NCBI RefSeq assembly: GCF_001644575.1
Contig: NZ_CP015596.1
Coordinates: 4,216,001 to 4,280,000, forward strand
DNA: 64,000 bases
Origin: Mycobacterium adipatum
GTDB taxonomy: Bacteria > Actinomycetota > Actinomycetes > Mycobacteriales > Mycobacteriaceae
Direction of reading: 5' to 3'
Shown here: positions 56,225-64,000 of the stretch, in pieces
Numbering within the stretch: position 1 is the stretch's first letter
Layout: every line of letters begins with the position of its first letter
Notes under the pieces: generated by a model
Databases searched by the model: none
Told to the model about the DNA's origin: nothing
The model's input: only the letters and a program-made list of their open reading frames with translations
Position numbers and translations under genes: made by a program

Positions 56225-58449
56225 GACTTGTCCAGGTACTGCACCCGATCGGAGTCGGAGAACGGCGCTGCCAGCACATCCAGACCGGGTTGATGCGGGT
56301 TGTCCAGGTATGCGGCTTCGCAGAAGCTGCGGGCATCCTGGATGATCCCGAGGTGGTCGGCCAGTGACAGGAATCGCAGCGTGGTGAGACGCCCGGACTG
56401 GTTGTAGCCCAACACATCTCCCTCCTGACGTTCCTGCAGGTCGAGGTCAGCCAGGGCGAATCCGTCCAGCGTGCCCGCCACGGCCCGCAACCGCTCACCG
56501 GCCTTGGAGCTCTCCGGCATCCTGGTTACCAACAAACACAGGCTCGGATGCTGGCCGCGCCCGATACGCCCCCGCAACTGGTGGAGCTGGCTGATACCGA
56601 ACCGGTCGGCGTCCATCACCACCATCATGGTGGCATTGGGCACGTCCACGCCGACCTCGATGACGGTGGTGCAGATCAGCACATCGATCTCGCCGGCCCG
56701 GAACGCGGACATCACCGCGTCCTTCTCTTCGGGTGCCAGTCGGCCGTGCATCAAACCGAGCCGCAGGCCGGCCAGCGGACCGGTGCGCAGTCGTTCCAGC
56801 ACCTGCAGCACGGTGACCGGCGGTGGTCCGTGTTCGTAGGCGTTCTTCTTGTCGGGTTCCTCGTCGATGCGCGAGGCCACCACGTAGGCCTGACGGCCTG
56901 CGGCCACCTCCTCGATGATGCGCGCCCACGCCCGGTCCAGCCAGGACGGTTTGTCCTTGGTGAACACCACATTGGTGGTGATCGGCTGGCGTCCGCGTGG
57001 CAGTTCACGCAGTGTCGAGGTTTCCAGATCGCCGAACACCGTCAGCGCGATGGTGCGCGGGATCGGTGTCGCCGTCATCACCAGCAGGTGCGGAGTGATC
57101 CCACCGCTGGCTTTGGCGCGCAACCGGTCCCGCTGTTCCACACCGAACCGGTGCTGCTCATCCACCACCACCATGCCCAGCCGATGGAACTCCACCGACT
57201 CCTGGATGATCGCGTGCGTACCGACCACGATTCCTGCTGTGCCGGAATAGATCTCGTCGCGCGCCTGGCGTTTCTGCTGTGGTGACATCGACCCGGTGAG
57301 CAGTGTGACGGCGGTCGCGCCGTCCGCGGCTCCCAGCTCACCGGCCATCGCCAGCGGCCCCAATACCTGGCGGATAGAGCGATAGTGCTGAGCGGCCAGC
57401 ACCTCGGTGGGCGCCAACAGCGCGCACTGCAGACCGGCGTCGACCACCTGCAGCATCGCCAGCACCGACACGATGGTCTTGCCGGAACCGACCTCGCCCT
57501 GCAGCATCCGGTTCATCGGGCGGGACTTGCCGAGTTCGCCGGAGATGACCTCGAGCACCTCGCGCTGCCCGCCGGTCAGCTCGAACGGCAGCTGTTTCTG
57601 CAGGGCGGCTGCCAATCCGTCCGCGCGCAGCGGTGCCGCCGGCCCCGTCTCACCGAGCTCACCGTAGCGCCGGCACACCAGCGCCCACTGCAGACCAATC
57701 GCCTCGTCGTAGGTCAGCCGCTCCTGCGCCGCCGCCCGCTCGACGGCGTTCTCCGACACGTGCACCCCGCGCAGCGCCTTGTCCTCGGACATCAAATTCC
57801 ACTGCTGCAGAAAGCTTTTCGGCAAAAGTTCGGGAATCGGGTCGAGCACGGCCAGCACCTGGCAGATGCAGGCGTAGATGTCCCAGCTCTGCAGCTTCTT
57901 CGTCGCCGGGTAGATCGGGAAGAACTCACGCTCGAAAGCGGCCAACACATCGGAGCCGGACTCCCCGGAGGCGTCGGCGATCTTCTTGAACGACCGGGTC
58001 CCGATGGTGCGCCCACCCGGCGCCCCGATGACCAGGAACGCCGGATGCGACAGCTGAACCGTCTTCCTGAAGTAGCCGATCTCACCGGAGAGCATGACCC
58101 TGGTGCCCTCGGTGAGGCTGCCGATCAGATAGTCGGCGTTGAAAAAGGTGGCGGTGATGGGCGGGTTCCGGTCGCCGAGGGTGACCCGCAGGAGCTTGCG
58201 GGGCCGCTTGCCCGGCTGCGGTTTCATCTGGCGGACCTCGGTGGCGGTGATGACATCGACGAAGGTCACGTGGGTGCCCTCCTCGAGTTCGATCTCTTCG
58301 CCCTCCTCGCGGACATTCATGCCGTCGCTGTACTTGCGCGGGTAGTGGCGCAGCAGGTCATTGACGGTACGGATGCCGAAGGCTTCCTCGAGCTTGTCCG
58401 CGGCCTTGGCGCCGACGATGGGCGAGAGCAGATCGTTGAGCGCAACCAC
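56221..58449 (-). CDS. recG: ATP-dependent DNA helicase RecG
   Basis: 742 residues from the GTG at 58449. It remodels stalled forks and Holliday junctions. N-terminal OB/wedge domain (1-250; GAKAADKLEEAFGIRTVNDLLRHYPRKY). Helicase motifs: I GEVGSGKTIVS, II DEQH (DEQHRFGVEQRDRL), III MTATPIPRT, and VI QLRGRIGRGQHPS. The C-terminal TRG region is present (RFLSLADHLGIIQDAR). It follows the DAK2 gene by 3 bases. Confidence 0.96.
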   Translation of the reverse strand: MVALNDLLSPIVGAKAADKLEEAFGIRTVNDLLRHYPRKYSDGMNVREEGEEIELEEGTHVTFVDVITATEVRQMKPQPGKRPRKLLRVTLGDRNPPITATFFNADYLIGSLTEGTRVMLSGEIGYFRKTVQLSHPAFLVIGAPGGRTIGTRSFKKIADASGESGSDVLAAFEREFFPIYPATKKLQSWDIYACICQVLAVLDPIPELLPKSFLQQWNLMSEDKALRGVHVSENAVERAAAQERLTYDEAIGLQWALVCRRYGELGETGPAAPLRADGLAAALQKQLPFELTGGQREVLEVISGELGKSRPMNRMLQGEVGSGKTIVSVLAMLQVVDAGLQCALLAPTEVLAAQHYRSIRQVLGPLAMAGELGAADGATAVTLLTGSMSPQQKRQARDEIYSGTAGIVVGTHAIIQESVEFHRLGMVVVDEQHRFGVEQRDRLRAKASGGITPHLLVMTATPIPRTIALTVFGDLETSTLRELPRGRQPITTNVVFTKDKPSWLDRAWARIIEEVAAGRQAYVVASRIDEEPDKKNAYEHGPPPVTVLQVLERLRTGPLAGLRLGLMHGRLAPEEKDAVMSAFRAGEIDVLICTTVIEVGVDVPNATMMVVMDADRFGISQLHQLRGRIGRGQHPSLCLLVTRMPESSKAGERLRAVAGTLDGFALADLDLQERQEGDVLGYNQSGRLTTLRFLSLADHLGIIQDARSFCEAAYLDNPHQPGLDVLAAPFSDSDRVQYLDKS

Positions 58450-58452
58450 GGT

Positions 58453-60051
58453 TCACTCCACCCCGATCAGCAGCGCATCGCCGCCGTGGTCGGTGCGATA
58501 GCTGACCAGTTCGGCACCCAGATGCTGCTGGCGGATATGATCGCGCAACCGTTCCCCCACCTTCTCCTCGACACCCGCGCCGATCAGCACGGTCACCAGT
58601 TCGCCGCCCGCGGCGAGCAGGAGGTCGATCAATCCGGCGCCGGCCGCAGCCACGTCACGCCCGACGATCAACACCTCGTCGCCTGAGATAGCCAGTCCGT
58701 CACCGGGTTTACAGTGACCCGCCCAGGTCAGCGCGTCCTCGGTGGCCACCCGCACCGACCCGTGCCGGGCACCGGCGGCGGCACGGGCCATCGTGTACCC
58801 ATCGTCGACCCCGTGCCGGGCCGCGTCGTGCACGGCCAGCGCCGCCAGCCCCTGCACCATCGACGCGGTCGGCACCGGGACCACCTCGATACCCCATCCG
58901 GTCGCCGCCGTGCAACCGGCGACCAATTCCTCGGCGGCGACGAAGCCGTTGGGCAGCACCATGATCTGCGCGGCATCGGCGTCGACGAGCGCACGCAGCA
59001 ACCGTTGCGCACTGATCGGTGCGCCGTCGTGCGGTCGCAGCACCCGGGCACCCTCCCCGACGAACAGGGCCTCCGCGCCGTCGCCGTCGACCACGGCGAG
59101 CACCGCCCGGTCGCGGCCGGCGCCGTGCCCGGGACGGGCGCCGCTGAGCGCGGTGATCTGGATATTGCTGGGCGTGCCGACGGCAAGGCCCGCCTCGACA
59201 GCGGCCCCCGCGTCGTCGGTGTGCACGTGTACCGACTGGGTGCCGCCGCGGCCCGCCGTGATGGCCACCGAGTCGCCGAGGGCGGCCAGCGCGGCACGCA
59301 AGCCCTCCACGGCCTCGGGCCGGCAACCGTCGAGCAGATACATGACCTCGAACTGCGGCGGCGCGGCCGAACCGAGGGCCGATTCGACGGTTCCGGCGGC
59401 CGGTTCGTAGGCGTGCCGCCGCGGCGCGGTGCCCACCAGGGTGGCGGTCAGCGCGTCGAGCAGAACCAGCAGACCCCGGCCGCCGGCGTCGACCACACCC
59501 GCCTCGGCGAGGACATCGAGTTGGCCGGTGGTGCGTTCCAGGGCCGTGACGGCCGCTGTCGCGGCGGCGGCCACGACGGTGGCGATATCGGCGGGGTCGG
59601 CGGCGCACTGCTCGGCGGTGTCGGCCGCCGCGCCGAGAACCGAGACGATGGTCCCGGGTACCGCCTCCCCCATCGAGGCCACCACCAGCGCCTCGGCGCA
59701 CCGCAACGCCGCGGCGAACTCCGCTCCGCCAACGTCGGCCAGTTGTCGTTCCGCGGTGACGTCGGCCAGGCCGCGCAGGATCTGGGACAGGATCACCCCG
59801 GAGTTGCCGCGGGCGCCGCGAAGCGCGCCGTCGGCCAGGCAGCCGGTCACCGCGACCAGGTCGAGGCCGTCGCGCCCCTCGAGCGCCGCGACCGCCGCGC
59901 GCATGGTGAACAGCATGTTGGTGCCGGTGTCGGAGTCGGCGACCGGGAAGACATTGAGACGGTTGATCTCGTCGGTGTGGGTGATGAGGTGCCCGACGGC
60001 GGTATGGGCCCAACGTCGCATCGCGGGTGCGTCGAGCCGTGCAGCCGACAT
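58453..60051 (-). CDS. DAK2-domain protein (YloV/FakA-like)
   Basis: 532 residues from the ATG at 60051 after AGGAGGTG. N-terminal DAK2 ATP-binding domain has NVFPVADSDTGTNM and GARGNSGVILSQILRG. The middle and C-terminal DegV-like or FakA C-domain contain VHVHTDDAG and EVVPVPTASMVQGLAALAVHD. FakA phosphorylates fatty acids bound by FakB in Firmicutes; the mycobacterial role is not established. In M. tuberculosis the locus is split into Rv2975c and Rv2974c; here it is one intact gene upstream of recG. Confidence 0.9.
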   Translation of the reverse strand: MSAARLDAPAMRRWAHTAVGHLITHTDEINRLNVFPVADSDTGTNMLFTMRAAVAALEGRDGLDLVAVTGCLADGALRGARGNSGVILSQILRGLADVTAERQLADVGGAEFAAALRCAEALVVASMGEAVPGTIVSVLGAAADTAEQCAADPADIATVVAAAATAAVTALERTTGQLDVLAEAGVVDAGGRGLLVLLDALTATLVGTAPRRHAYEPAAGTVESALGSAAPPQFEVMYLLDGCRPEAVEGLRAALAALGDSVAITAGRGGTQSVHVHTDDAGAAVEAGLAVGTPSNIQITALSGARPGHGAGRDRAVLAVVDGDGAEALFVGEGARVLRPHDGAPISAQRLLRALVDADAAQIMVLPNGFVAAEELVAGCTAATGWGIEVVPVPTASMVQGLAALAVHDAARHGVDDGYTMARAAAGARHGSVRVATEDALTWAGHCKPGDGLAISGDEVLIVGRDVAAAGAGLIDLLLAAGGELVTVLIGAGVEEKVGERLRDHIRQQHLGAELVSYRTDHGGDALLIGVE

Positions 60052-60230
60052 CTACACCTCCTGAAGCGTCGCACCAGCCGTGCGGGCCACAATAGTCACC
60101 GTGGCCGACAGCGCGGCCGCTGCTGCACAGGTTGTGGACAACATCGCCGAGCGCAGTGCACCCTGAGCGAGCGGAGCGAGCGAACCATCAGCACCGAACG
60201 CGGCCTGTGAGCCTGCGAACAGGGTGCGTT

Positions 60231-60260
60231 TTGGAGATCCGTTCACCGGGCCGGTATCCT
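60231..60260 (+). promoter_or_regulatory. Candidate promoter of rpmB
   Basis: TTGGAG at 60231-60236 and TATCCT at 60255-60260 are separated by 18 bases. This is a fair match to the housekeeping consensus and would give a leader of about 60 bases before the rpmB ATG. No other -10/-35 pair stands out in the 277-base gap between the divergent DAK2 gene and rpmB. Confidence 0.4.
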
Positions 60261-60328
60261 GGTCCAGTTGTCGGGTCACCCGCTTTTTGGTCGTTGGCCC
60301 CCAAGTACTGATACGAGGAGTTCTAGAC

Positions 60329-60523
60329 ATGGCTGCCGTGTGCGATATCTGCGCTAAGGGCCCCGGCTTCGGCAAGTCGGTGTCGCATTCCCATCGCCGG
60401 ACCAACCGTCGCTGGAACCCGAACATCCAGACCGTCAACGCCGTGACCCGCCCCGGCGGCAACAAGCAGCGCCTGAACGTCTGCACCTCCTGCTTGAAGG
60501 CCGGCAAAGTCGCACGCGGCTAG
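60329..60523 (+). CDS. rpmB: 50S ribosomal protein L28, zinc-ribbon (C+) form
   Basis: 64 residues from the ATG at 60329, after GAGGAG. L28 binds 23S rRNA near the exit-site region. Two Cys pairs (VCDIC and VCTSC) can bind zinc, the C+ form; mycobacteria often carry an extra cysteine-free copy that takes over under zinc limitation. GKSVSHSHRRTNRRWNPNIQ is the family core. It is single-gene, divergent from the DAK2 gene, as with rpmB2 in M. tuberculosis. Confidence 0.96.
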   Translation: MAAVCDICAKGPGFGKSVSHSHRRTNRRWNPNIQTVNAVTRPGGNKQRLNVCTSCLKAGKVARG

Positions 60524-60629
60524 TTCCGCCTCGTCGTTAGCTGAATCTGCACCATATCGGCGTGTCCATCGAGCTGGCGGATCACGGTTCACCACTGGCT
60601 ATGTCTAGCCGAGGAGTCATTCCCGCAGC

Positions 60630-60658
60630 GCACCGACCAAGCCATGCACCGACCAAGC
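60630..60658. repeat. Two direct copies of GCACCGACCAAGC
   Basis: The 13-base unit occurs at 60630-60642 and 60646-60658 with a 3-base spacer. It lies between rpmB and the left end of the IS element (about 20 bases from it). It may be debris of insertion or slippage. No function can be assigned. Confidence 0.7.
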
Positions 60659-60690
60659 GGGTCTGCTGCGCGATCAGGTGACAGTTTCGG

Positions 60691-61512
60691 TCACGCGGCC
60701 TGACTGGCCGGTGTGGTCATGATTGCTTCGAATTCGATCGGGGTCAACCGCCCGAGACCGGACTGGCGTCGGCGGCGACGATAAGTCCGTTCGATCCAGG
60801 TGACGATCGCGATCCGCAGCTCTTCCCGGGTCGCCCAGCGACGACGATCCAGAACGTTCTTCTGCAGCAGGCTGAAGAAGCTCTCCATGGCGGCATTGTC
60901 GCCGGCGGCCCCGACGCGGCCCATCGATCCGACCATCTCGTAGTGGCCGAGTACGTGGACAGATCTCCTCGACCTGAATTGAGATCCACGGTCGGTGTGG
61001 ACTATGCATCCGGCGACATCACCGCGACGGGCCACCGCGCTGTGCAGGGCCCGCGTGGCGAGCCGGGACTTCATCCGGGAGTCGATCGAGCACCCGATGA
61101 TCCGGTTGGAGAAGACATCCTTGATCGCGCAGAGATAAAGTTTGCCTTCATCGGTTTGATGTTCGGTGATGTCACTGAGCCACAATTGATTTCGGGCATC
61201 AGCGGTGAAGTCGCGCTCGACAAGATCGTCGCGCGCCGGCGGCCCGACTTTGCCGTTCTTGCCGCGCTTTTTGCCGAACACGCTCCACAGTCGGTTCTGC
61301 GAGCAGATTCGCCAGGCGGTGCGCTCGGCCATCGGTTCGCCGGCCTCGCGGGCCTCTTCCACGAGGTAGCGGTAGCCGAACTCCGGATCGTCTGCGTGTG
61401 CGTTGACCAGCGCATTGGTGCGGTAGGCCTCGATGAGTTCGGCGTCGGTGACGGGGTCGGCCAACCAGCGGTAATACGGTTGGCGGGAGAGCTTGAGTAA
61501 CCGGCACGTCAC
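60691..61512 (-). CDS. IS3-family transposase orfB (rve integrase domain)
   Basis: 273 residues from the GTG at 61512. HTH_21 region (PEFGYRYLVEEAREAGEPMAERTAWRICSQN) precedes the integrase core with DDE residues in WLSDITEH, VHTDRGSQF and AAMESFFSLLQ. The C-terminus RRRRQSGLGRLTPIEFEAIM is typical of this IS3 group. Normally it is made as an OrfAB fusion by -1 frameshifting. Here the expected fusion frame (RVYPLVKELAGDGIPVA) hits a stop at 61509-61511 just before VTCRLLKL. One missing base would explain this, so the transposase is probably non-functional unless orfB is translated alone. Confidence 0.85.
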   Translation of the reverse strand: MTCRLLKLSRQPYYRWLADPVTDAELIEAYRTNALVNAHADDPEFGYRYLVEEAREAGEPMAERTAWRICSQNRLWSVFGKKRGKNGKVGPPARDDLVERDFTADARNQLWLSDITEHQTDEGKLYLCAIKDVFSNRIIGCSIDSRMKSRLATRALHSAVARRGDVAGCIVHTDRGSQFRSRRSVHVLGHYEMVGSMGRVGAAGDNAAMESFFSLLQKNVLDRRRWATREELRIAIVTWIERTYRRRRRQSGLGRLTPIEFEAIMTTPASQAA

Positions 61513-61543
61513 GCGACGGGGATCCCGTCGCCGGCCAGCTCTT

Positions 61544-61852
61544 TCACGAGCGGGTAGACCCTTTTCCCGGCAGATTGGCCTGCGACAGATATGCCGCAGC
61601 CCGGCGCAGCACCTCCTTCTCCTGCTCGAGCAACCGATGGCGGCGACGAAGTTCGCGCAGCTCAGCCGACTCGCCGGTGGACTTGCCGGGCTTGGCGCCT
61701 TCGTCGATGTCGGCCTGGCGCATCCACTTGTGCAGCGTCATCGGGTGCACCCCGAAATCAGTGGCGATCTGCTCGATCGTCACACCGTCATCACGGTTGC
61801 GGGCCACGCGCAAGACATCGTCGCGGAACTCGCGGGGATAGGGCCTTGCCAT
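61544..61852 (-). CDS. IS3-family transposase orfA
   Basis: 102 residues from the ATG at 61852 (MARPYPREFRDDVLRVAR), after AAGGA. The HTH domain is VTIEQIATDFGVHPMTLHKWMRQADI. It is followed by a leucine zipper (ESAELRELRRRHRLLEQEKEVLRRAAAYLS) for multimerisation. The end NLPGKGSTRS lies at the usual frameshift site; the run GGAAAAGGG could serve as the slippery sequence. The frame behind it runs 17 codons before a premature stop, as described for orfB. Confidence 0.88.
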   Translation of the reverse strand: MARPYPREFRDDVLRVARNRDDGVTIEQIATDFGVHPMTLHKWMRQADIDEGAKPGKSTGESAELRELRRRHRLLEQEKEVLRRAAAYLSQANLPGKGSTRS

Positions 61853-61969
61853 GGGGACATCCTTCCAGCCCACCCGTCGCGGGCAAGCCAACTCAGATGT
61901 CACCTATTCGTGCAGCAAGCCCTTCTGCCACGGATCAATCTGTCAGGTGTATGACGTTGAAACTGACGC

Positions 61970-62240
61970 TAACACCACGCGGATCCGCCCGAAGGCCTAA
62001 TGGGACCTCATTCCGAGGGCGCTCAGATGACGAATGAGCGTGTGGCTTCATGTCTGCCAAATAAGCGGTTCGACAGGACATGCGGCCGGGCACACGTCCC
62101 CACTTGAGGCCCTTTTATTGGAACGTGAAGTATGCGCATACAAGTTCAAAACCCTCCCGTTTTGGCACGTCTTTAGACCACCGCGCCACATTGGTGAGGT
62201 AGGTTGTGCGAACCGTTGCTGATGCGCTAAGGGGCCGAGT
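61970..62240. other. Intergenic stretch right of the IS element
   Basis: With the orfA leader, 61853-62240 has no gene. The part beyond the IS end is less GC-rich than the backbone and contains the palindrome TATGCGCATA at 62131-62140. An AAGGGG site precedes the ATG at 62241. A tRNA-like look on the minus strand around 62120-62195 does not fold to a proper cloverleaf by eye. Nothing else is supported. Confidence 0.5.
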
Positions 62241-63167
62241 ATGGGTTCGCATTCCTTCTGGAGGAAAGTTGCAGTGGCCCTCGGAGTGCTTGCGGTACTA
62301 GCAGGCACGATATCGATCTACTCATCCGAAGTGGTAGCAAAGCCACGCCCCATGCCCTTTATCTCTGATTTCCGGACTGTTGCGGTGGGGATTGACGACC
62401 CCAATTCTTTCACCGGTATGACTTGGGGTATTCCGCCCATGTTTCAATTCGAACCACATTCCAACCTTAGCTGGACAGTCAGCTTTTCAGCGGGCATTCA
62501 CTTGCCAAGCGCAGACACAAATCTGCAGGACCTCCCCCCGATCATCGTCGCGATGCCCCTGTTCGTCACCGACTGCCAGGCGGGACCTCAGGTTGCATAC
62601 GACTCAAACGGAGGAATCCGCACACTCGACACCTATAACTCGCAGATCAGCAGGCGACCTTACGACGGCGACAACATTCTGTACGAAATCCGCCCTATCT
62701 CGAAAACGTCAGACCGGCGAACAGACCGCTTGATGGCACGCTATGAAATCCGATGCGAAACAAGAGACTTCAACACGACACCAGCCGGGATCGCTGCTGA
62801 GAACTTCGAACTCGCGTACCTTCCGCGTCGTGCCGCGGAGGCCGGCCTGACACCCGGACTCGGGGGCCTCGAACCTGGCTTTGGGGTCAGCCTATCGCCT
62901 TACACCCACGGCAACGGCGAGTCCGACGACGTCGTGATTGACATCGCTGGACTTGATCCGACACCGGCTGGGATTCAAGATCGCACTGCATTTTGGCATA
63001 TCGTCCGCAACAATGAACTCGCTGTACGCGGTTCAATCGCACAGAGGTGGATCGCCACCGCAGACGCTTGGCAAAAGTGGGTGTTCATCGGCCTCGGCGG
63101 AGCGTTCTTAGGAGCATTGCTCGCTACGGTAATCCCCGCCCACCCGGGCGGCAAACGCGAAAGCTAA
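62241..63167 (+). CDS. Hypothetical protein with N- and C-terminal membrane helices
   Basis: 308 residues from the ATG at 62241. A helix at about 10-28 (VAVALGVLAVLAGTISIYS) and one at about 278-300 (WVFIGLGGAFLGALLATVIPA) bracket a large external domain with three Cys (FVTDCQAG, RYEIRCETRD). No recognised family. The mature domain is rich in Asp, Thr and Pro and has a lower GC content than the neighbours. Lying between an IS element and ung, it is probably part of an acquired segment. Confidence 0.7.
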   Translation: MGSHSFWRKVAVALGVLAVLAGTISIYSSEVVAKPRPMPFISDFRTVAVGIDDPNSFTGMTWGIPPMFQFEPHSNLSWTVSFSAGIHLPSADTNLQDLPPIIVAMPLFVTDCQAGPQVAYDSNGGIRTLDTYNSQISRRPYDGDNILYEIRPISKTSDRRTDRLMARYEIRCETRDFNTTPAGIAAENFELAYLPRRAAEAGLTPGLGGLEPGFGVSLSPYTHGNGESDDVVIDIAGLDPTPAGIQDRTAFWHIVRNNELAVRGSIAQRWIATADAWQKWVFIGLGGAFLGALLATVIPAHPGGKRES

Positions 63168-63322
63168 TTGGTCGGTCAACCTCACGATGATTGCAGGAGT
63201 CTACTTTGTCCAATTGCTCCAAAGGTCACCAGTACTTGGCGAGGGGCGAAAGGTCAGTACCGCGGTAGAACAGGGCTCGTCGGGCCCTTGCAGACCGACC
63301 TCAAACGAGACTCGACGCTGCT

Positions 63323-64000
63323 TCAGGGCAGACGCCAGTCGATCGGTTCGGCTCCGAGCTGCGTCAGCAGTTCGTTGGCGCGGCTGAACGGCTTCGATCC
63401 GAAGAAACCGCGCGATGCCGACAGCGGCGACGGATGCACCGATTCGATACAGGCGCATCCGCCCTCGGTCAACATCGGTTTCAGCGTCTGCGCATCGCGC
63501 CCCCACAGCACCGCCACCAGCGGTTGCGGCCGCGCGACCAAGGCCCGGATGGCGCACTCGGTGACCGCCTCCCAGCCCTTGCGGCGATGCGAGGCCGGTT
63601 CCCCCGGGCGCACCGTGAGCACCCGGTTCAGCAGCATCACTCCGCGCTGCGCCCACGGGCTCAGATCCCCGTTCGCGGGCACCGGGTAGCCGAGGTCGGC
63701 GCCGTACTCGGTGAAGATGTTGACCAGGCTGCGCGGCACCGGGCGCACGTCCGGGGCCACCGAGAAACTCAACCCGACGGCATGACCGGGTGTCGGGTAC
63801 GGGTCCTGGCCGACGATGAGCACCCGCACCGCCTCGAACGGAAACGTGAACGCCCGCAAGACGTTCTCACCCGCGGGCAGATACTGGTGACCGGCGGCCA
63901 ACTCGGCACGCAGGAACTCCCCCAGTTCGGCCACCTGCGGTGCCACCGGCTCGAGCGCACGCGCCCAACCGGGTTCGACGAGATCTGTCAGCGGGCGTGG
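63323..64000 (-). CDS. ung: Uracil-DNA glycosylase, 5' end beyond window
   Basis: 225 residues are visible and the frame stays open to base 64000. The visible start [19 protein letters not shown] aligns with the recalled M. tuberculosis start MTARPLSELVERGW, so only a few residues are missing. Family 1 UDG removes uracil from DNA. Motifs: [18 protein letters not shown], with the catalytic Asp, and [23 protein letters not shown], with the His. The stop is followed by 155 bases without a gene before the hypothetical protein. Confidence 0.96.
   Translation of the reverse strand, partial: PRPLTDLVEPGWARALEPVAPQVAELGEFLRAELAAGHQYLPAGENVLRAFTFPFEAVRVLIVGQDPYPTPGHAVGLSFSVAPDVRPVPRSLVNIFTEYGADLGYPVPANGDLSPWAQRGVMLLNRVLTVRPGEPASHRRKGWEAVTECAIRALVARPQPLVAVLWGRDAQTLKPMLTEGGCACIESVHPSPLSASRGFFGSKPFSRANELLTQLGAEPIDWRLP

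Larger units (their letters stand above)
60679..61969 (-). mobile_element. IS3-family insertion sequence
   Basis: About 1.29 kb with orfA and orfB transcribed leftwards. The ends share an inverted CAGTTTC core followed by GTCA: left near 60679-60694 (TGACAGTTTCGGTCAC), right near 61951-61969 in reverse complement (GCGTCAGTTTCAACGTCAT). Exact boundaries and a target duplication could not be fixed by eye. It is inserted between rpmB and ung, which I recall as neighbours in M. tuberculosis. The reading frame joining orfA and orfB appears to be broken by a one-base deletion. Confidence 0.8.

Noticed and set aside
60160..60185. Repeat-like GAGCGAGCGGAGCGAGCG between the DAK2 gene and rpmB
   Set aside because: It is a short imperfect GC-rich repeat, common by chance in this composition, with no clear dyad or promoter role.
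62115..62200. A tRNA-like string on the minus strand (GTGGCGCGGTGGTCTAAAG, later GGTTTTGAAC)
   Set aside because: No acceptor stem pairs, the T-loop lacks GTTCRA, and no anticodon arm could be drawn. It may be chance or remnant sequence.

Overview
The window is a high-GC actinobacterial chromosome segment, almost certainly from a Mycobacterium (Mycolicibacterium-like, environmental). The backbone follows the M. tuberculosis order Rv2918c to Rv2976c as I remember it: glnD, glnB, amtB, ftsY, smc, acyP, osmC, mutM, rnc, DUF177, sepIVA, coaD, rsmD, pyc, VKOR, DsbA, lipN, aldo-keto reductases, recG, DAK2 protein, rpmB, ung. GTG starts, 1-8 bp gene overlaps and mycobacteria-specific proteins (SepIVA, EspC-like, REP13E12-like HNH) agree with this. 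No CRISPR array, rRNA or tRNA was recognised.

Layout. 1-1.9 kb: end of a molybdopterin oxidoreductase. 1.9-7.7 kb: nitrogen operon amtB-glnB-glnD with a GlnR-type box, then ftsY. 7.8-16.6 kb: an accessory block separating ftsY from smc, with type 2 IPP isomerase, a DUF222/HNH protein, an orphan oxidase subunit III/IV operon and ESX-like secreted-protein genes. 16.6-23.8 kb: conserved smc-to-DUF177 block. 23.9-30.6 kb: a plus-strand catabolic island between DUF177 and sepIVA, encoding an LLM flavin monooxygenase, a cupin, a TMAO-demethylase-like DUF1989-GcvT protein, a trimethylamine monooxygenase and an SfnB-like flavoprotein. 30.6-40.1 kb: conserved cell-division, CoA, anaplerotic and disulfide genes plus two aldo-keto reductases. 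40.1-49.3 kb: accessory regulators and envelope genes (TetR, Ser/Thr kinase, serine hydrolase with DsbA-like partner, L,D-transpeptidase, BlaR/BlaI). 49.4-54.2 kb: a five-gene operon joining a GH26-like hydrolase, a PP2C phosphatase, a cellulose-synthase-like glycosyltransferase, a STAS protein and an anti-sigma-type kinase. 54.2-55.5 kb: a divergent TetR/SnoaL-like pair with three operator copies. 55.5-60.5 kb: conserved recG-DAK2-rpmB. 60.6-63.2 kb: a frameshifted IS3-family element and an orphan membrane protein inserted before ung, which runs off the window end.

How the parts work together. GlnR probably controls ammonium uptake and PII signalling. The island predicts TMA to TMAO (Tmm), then TMAO to dimethylamine plus formaldehyde with folate capture (Tdm), alongside two sulfur-scavenging-type flavoproteins. 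Tmm-family enzymes are also known to oxidise dimethyl sulfide, so both nitrogen and sulfur roles are open. The GH26-PP2C-GT2-STAS-kinase operon looks like beta-glycan synthesis wired directly to a partner-switching regulator. The BlaIR pair may control the neighbouring transpeptidase and serine hydrolase through a dyad in their shared promoter.
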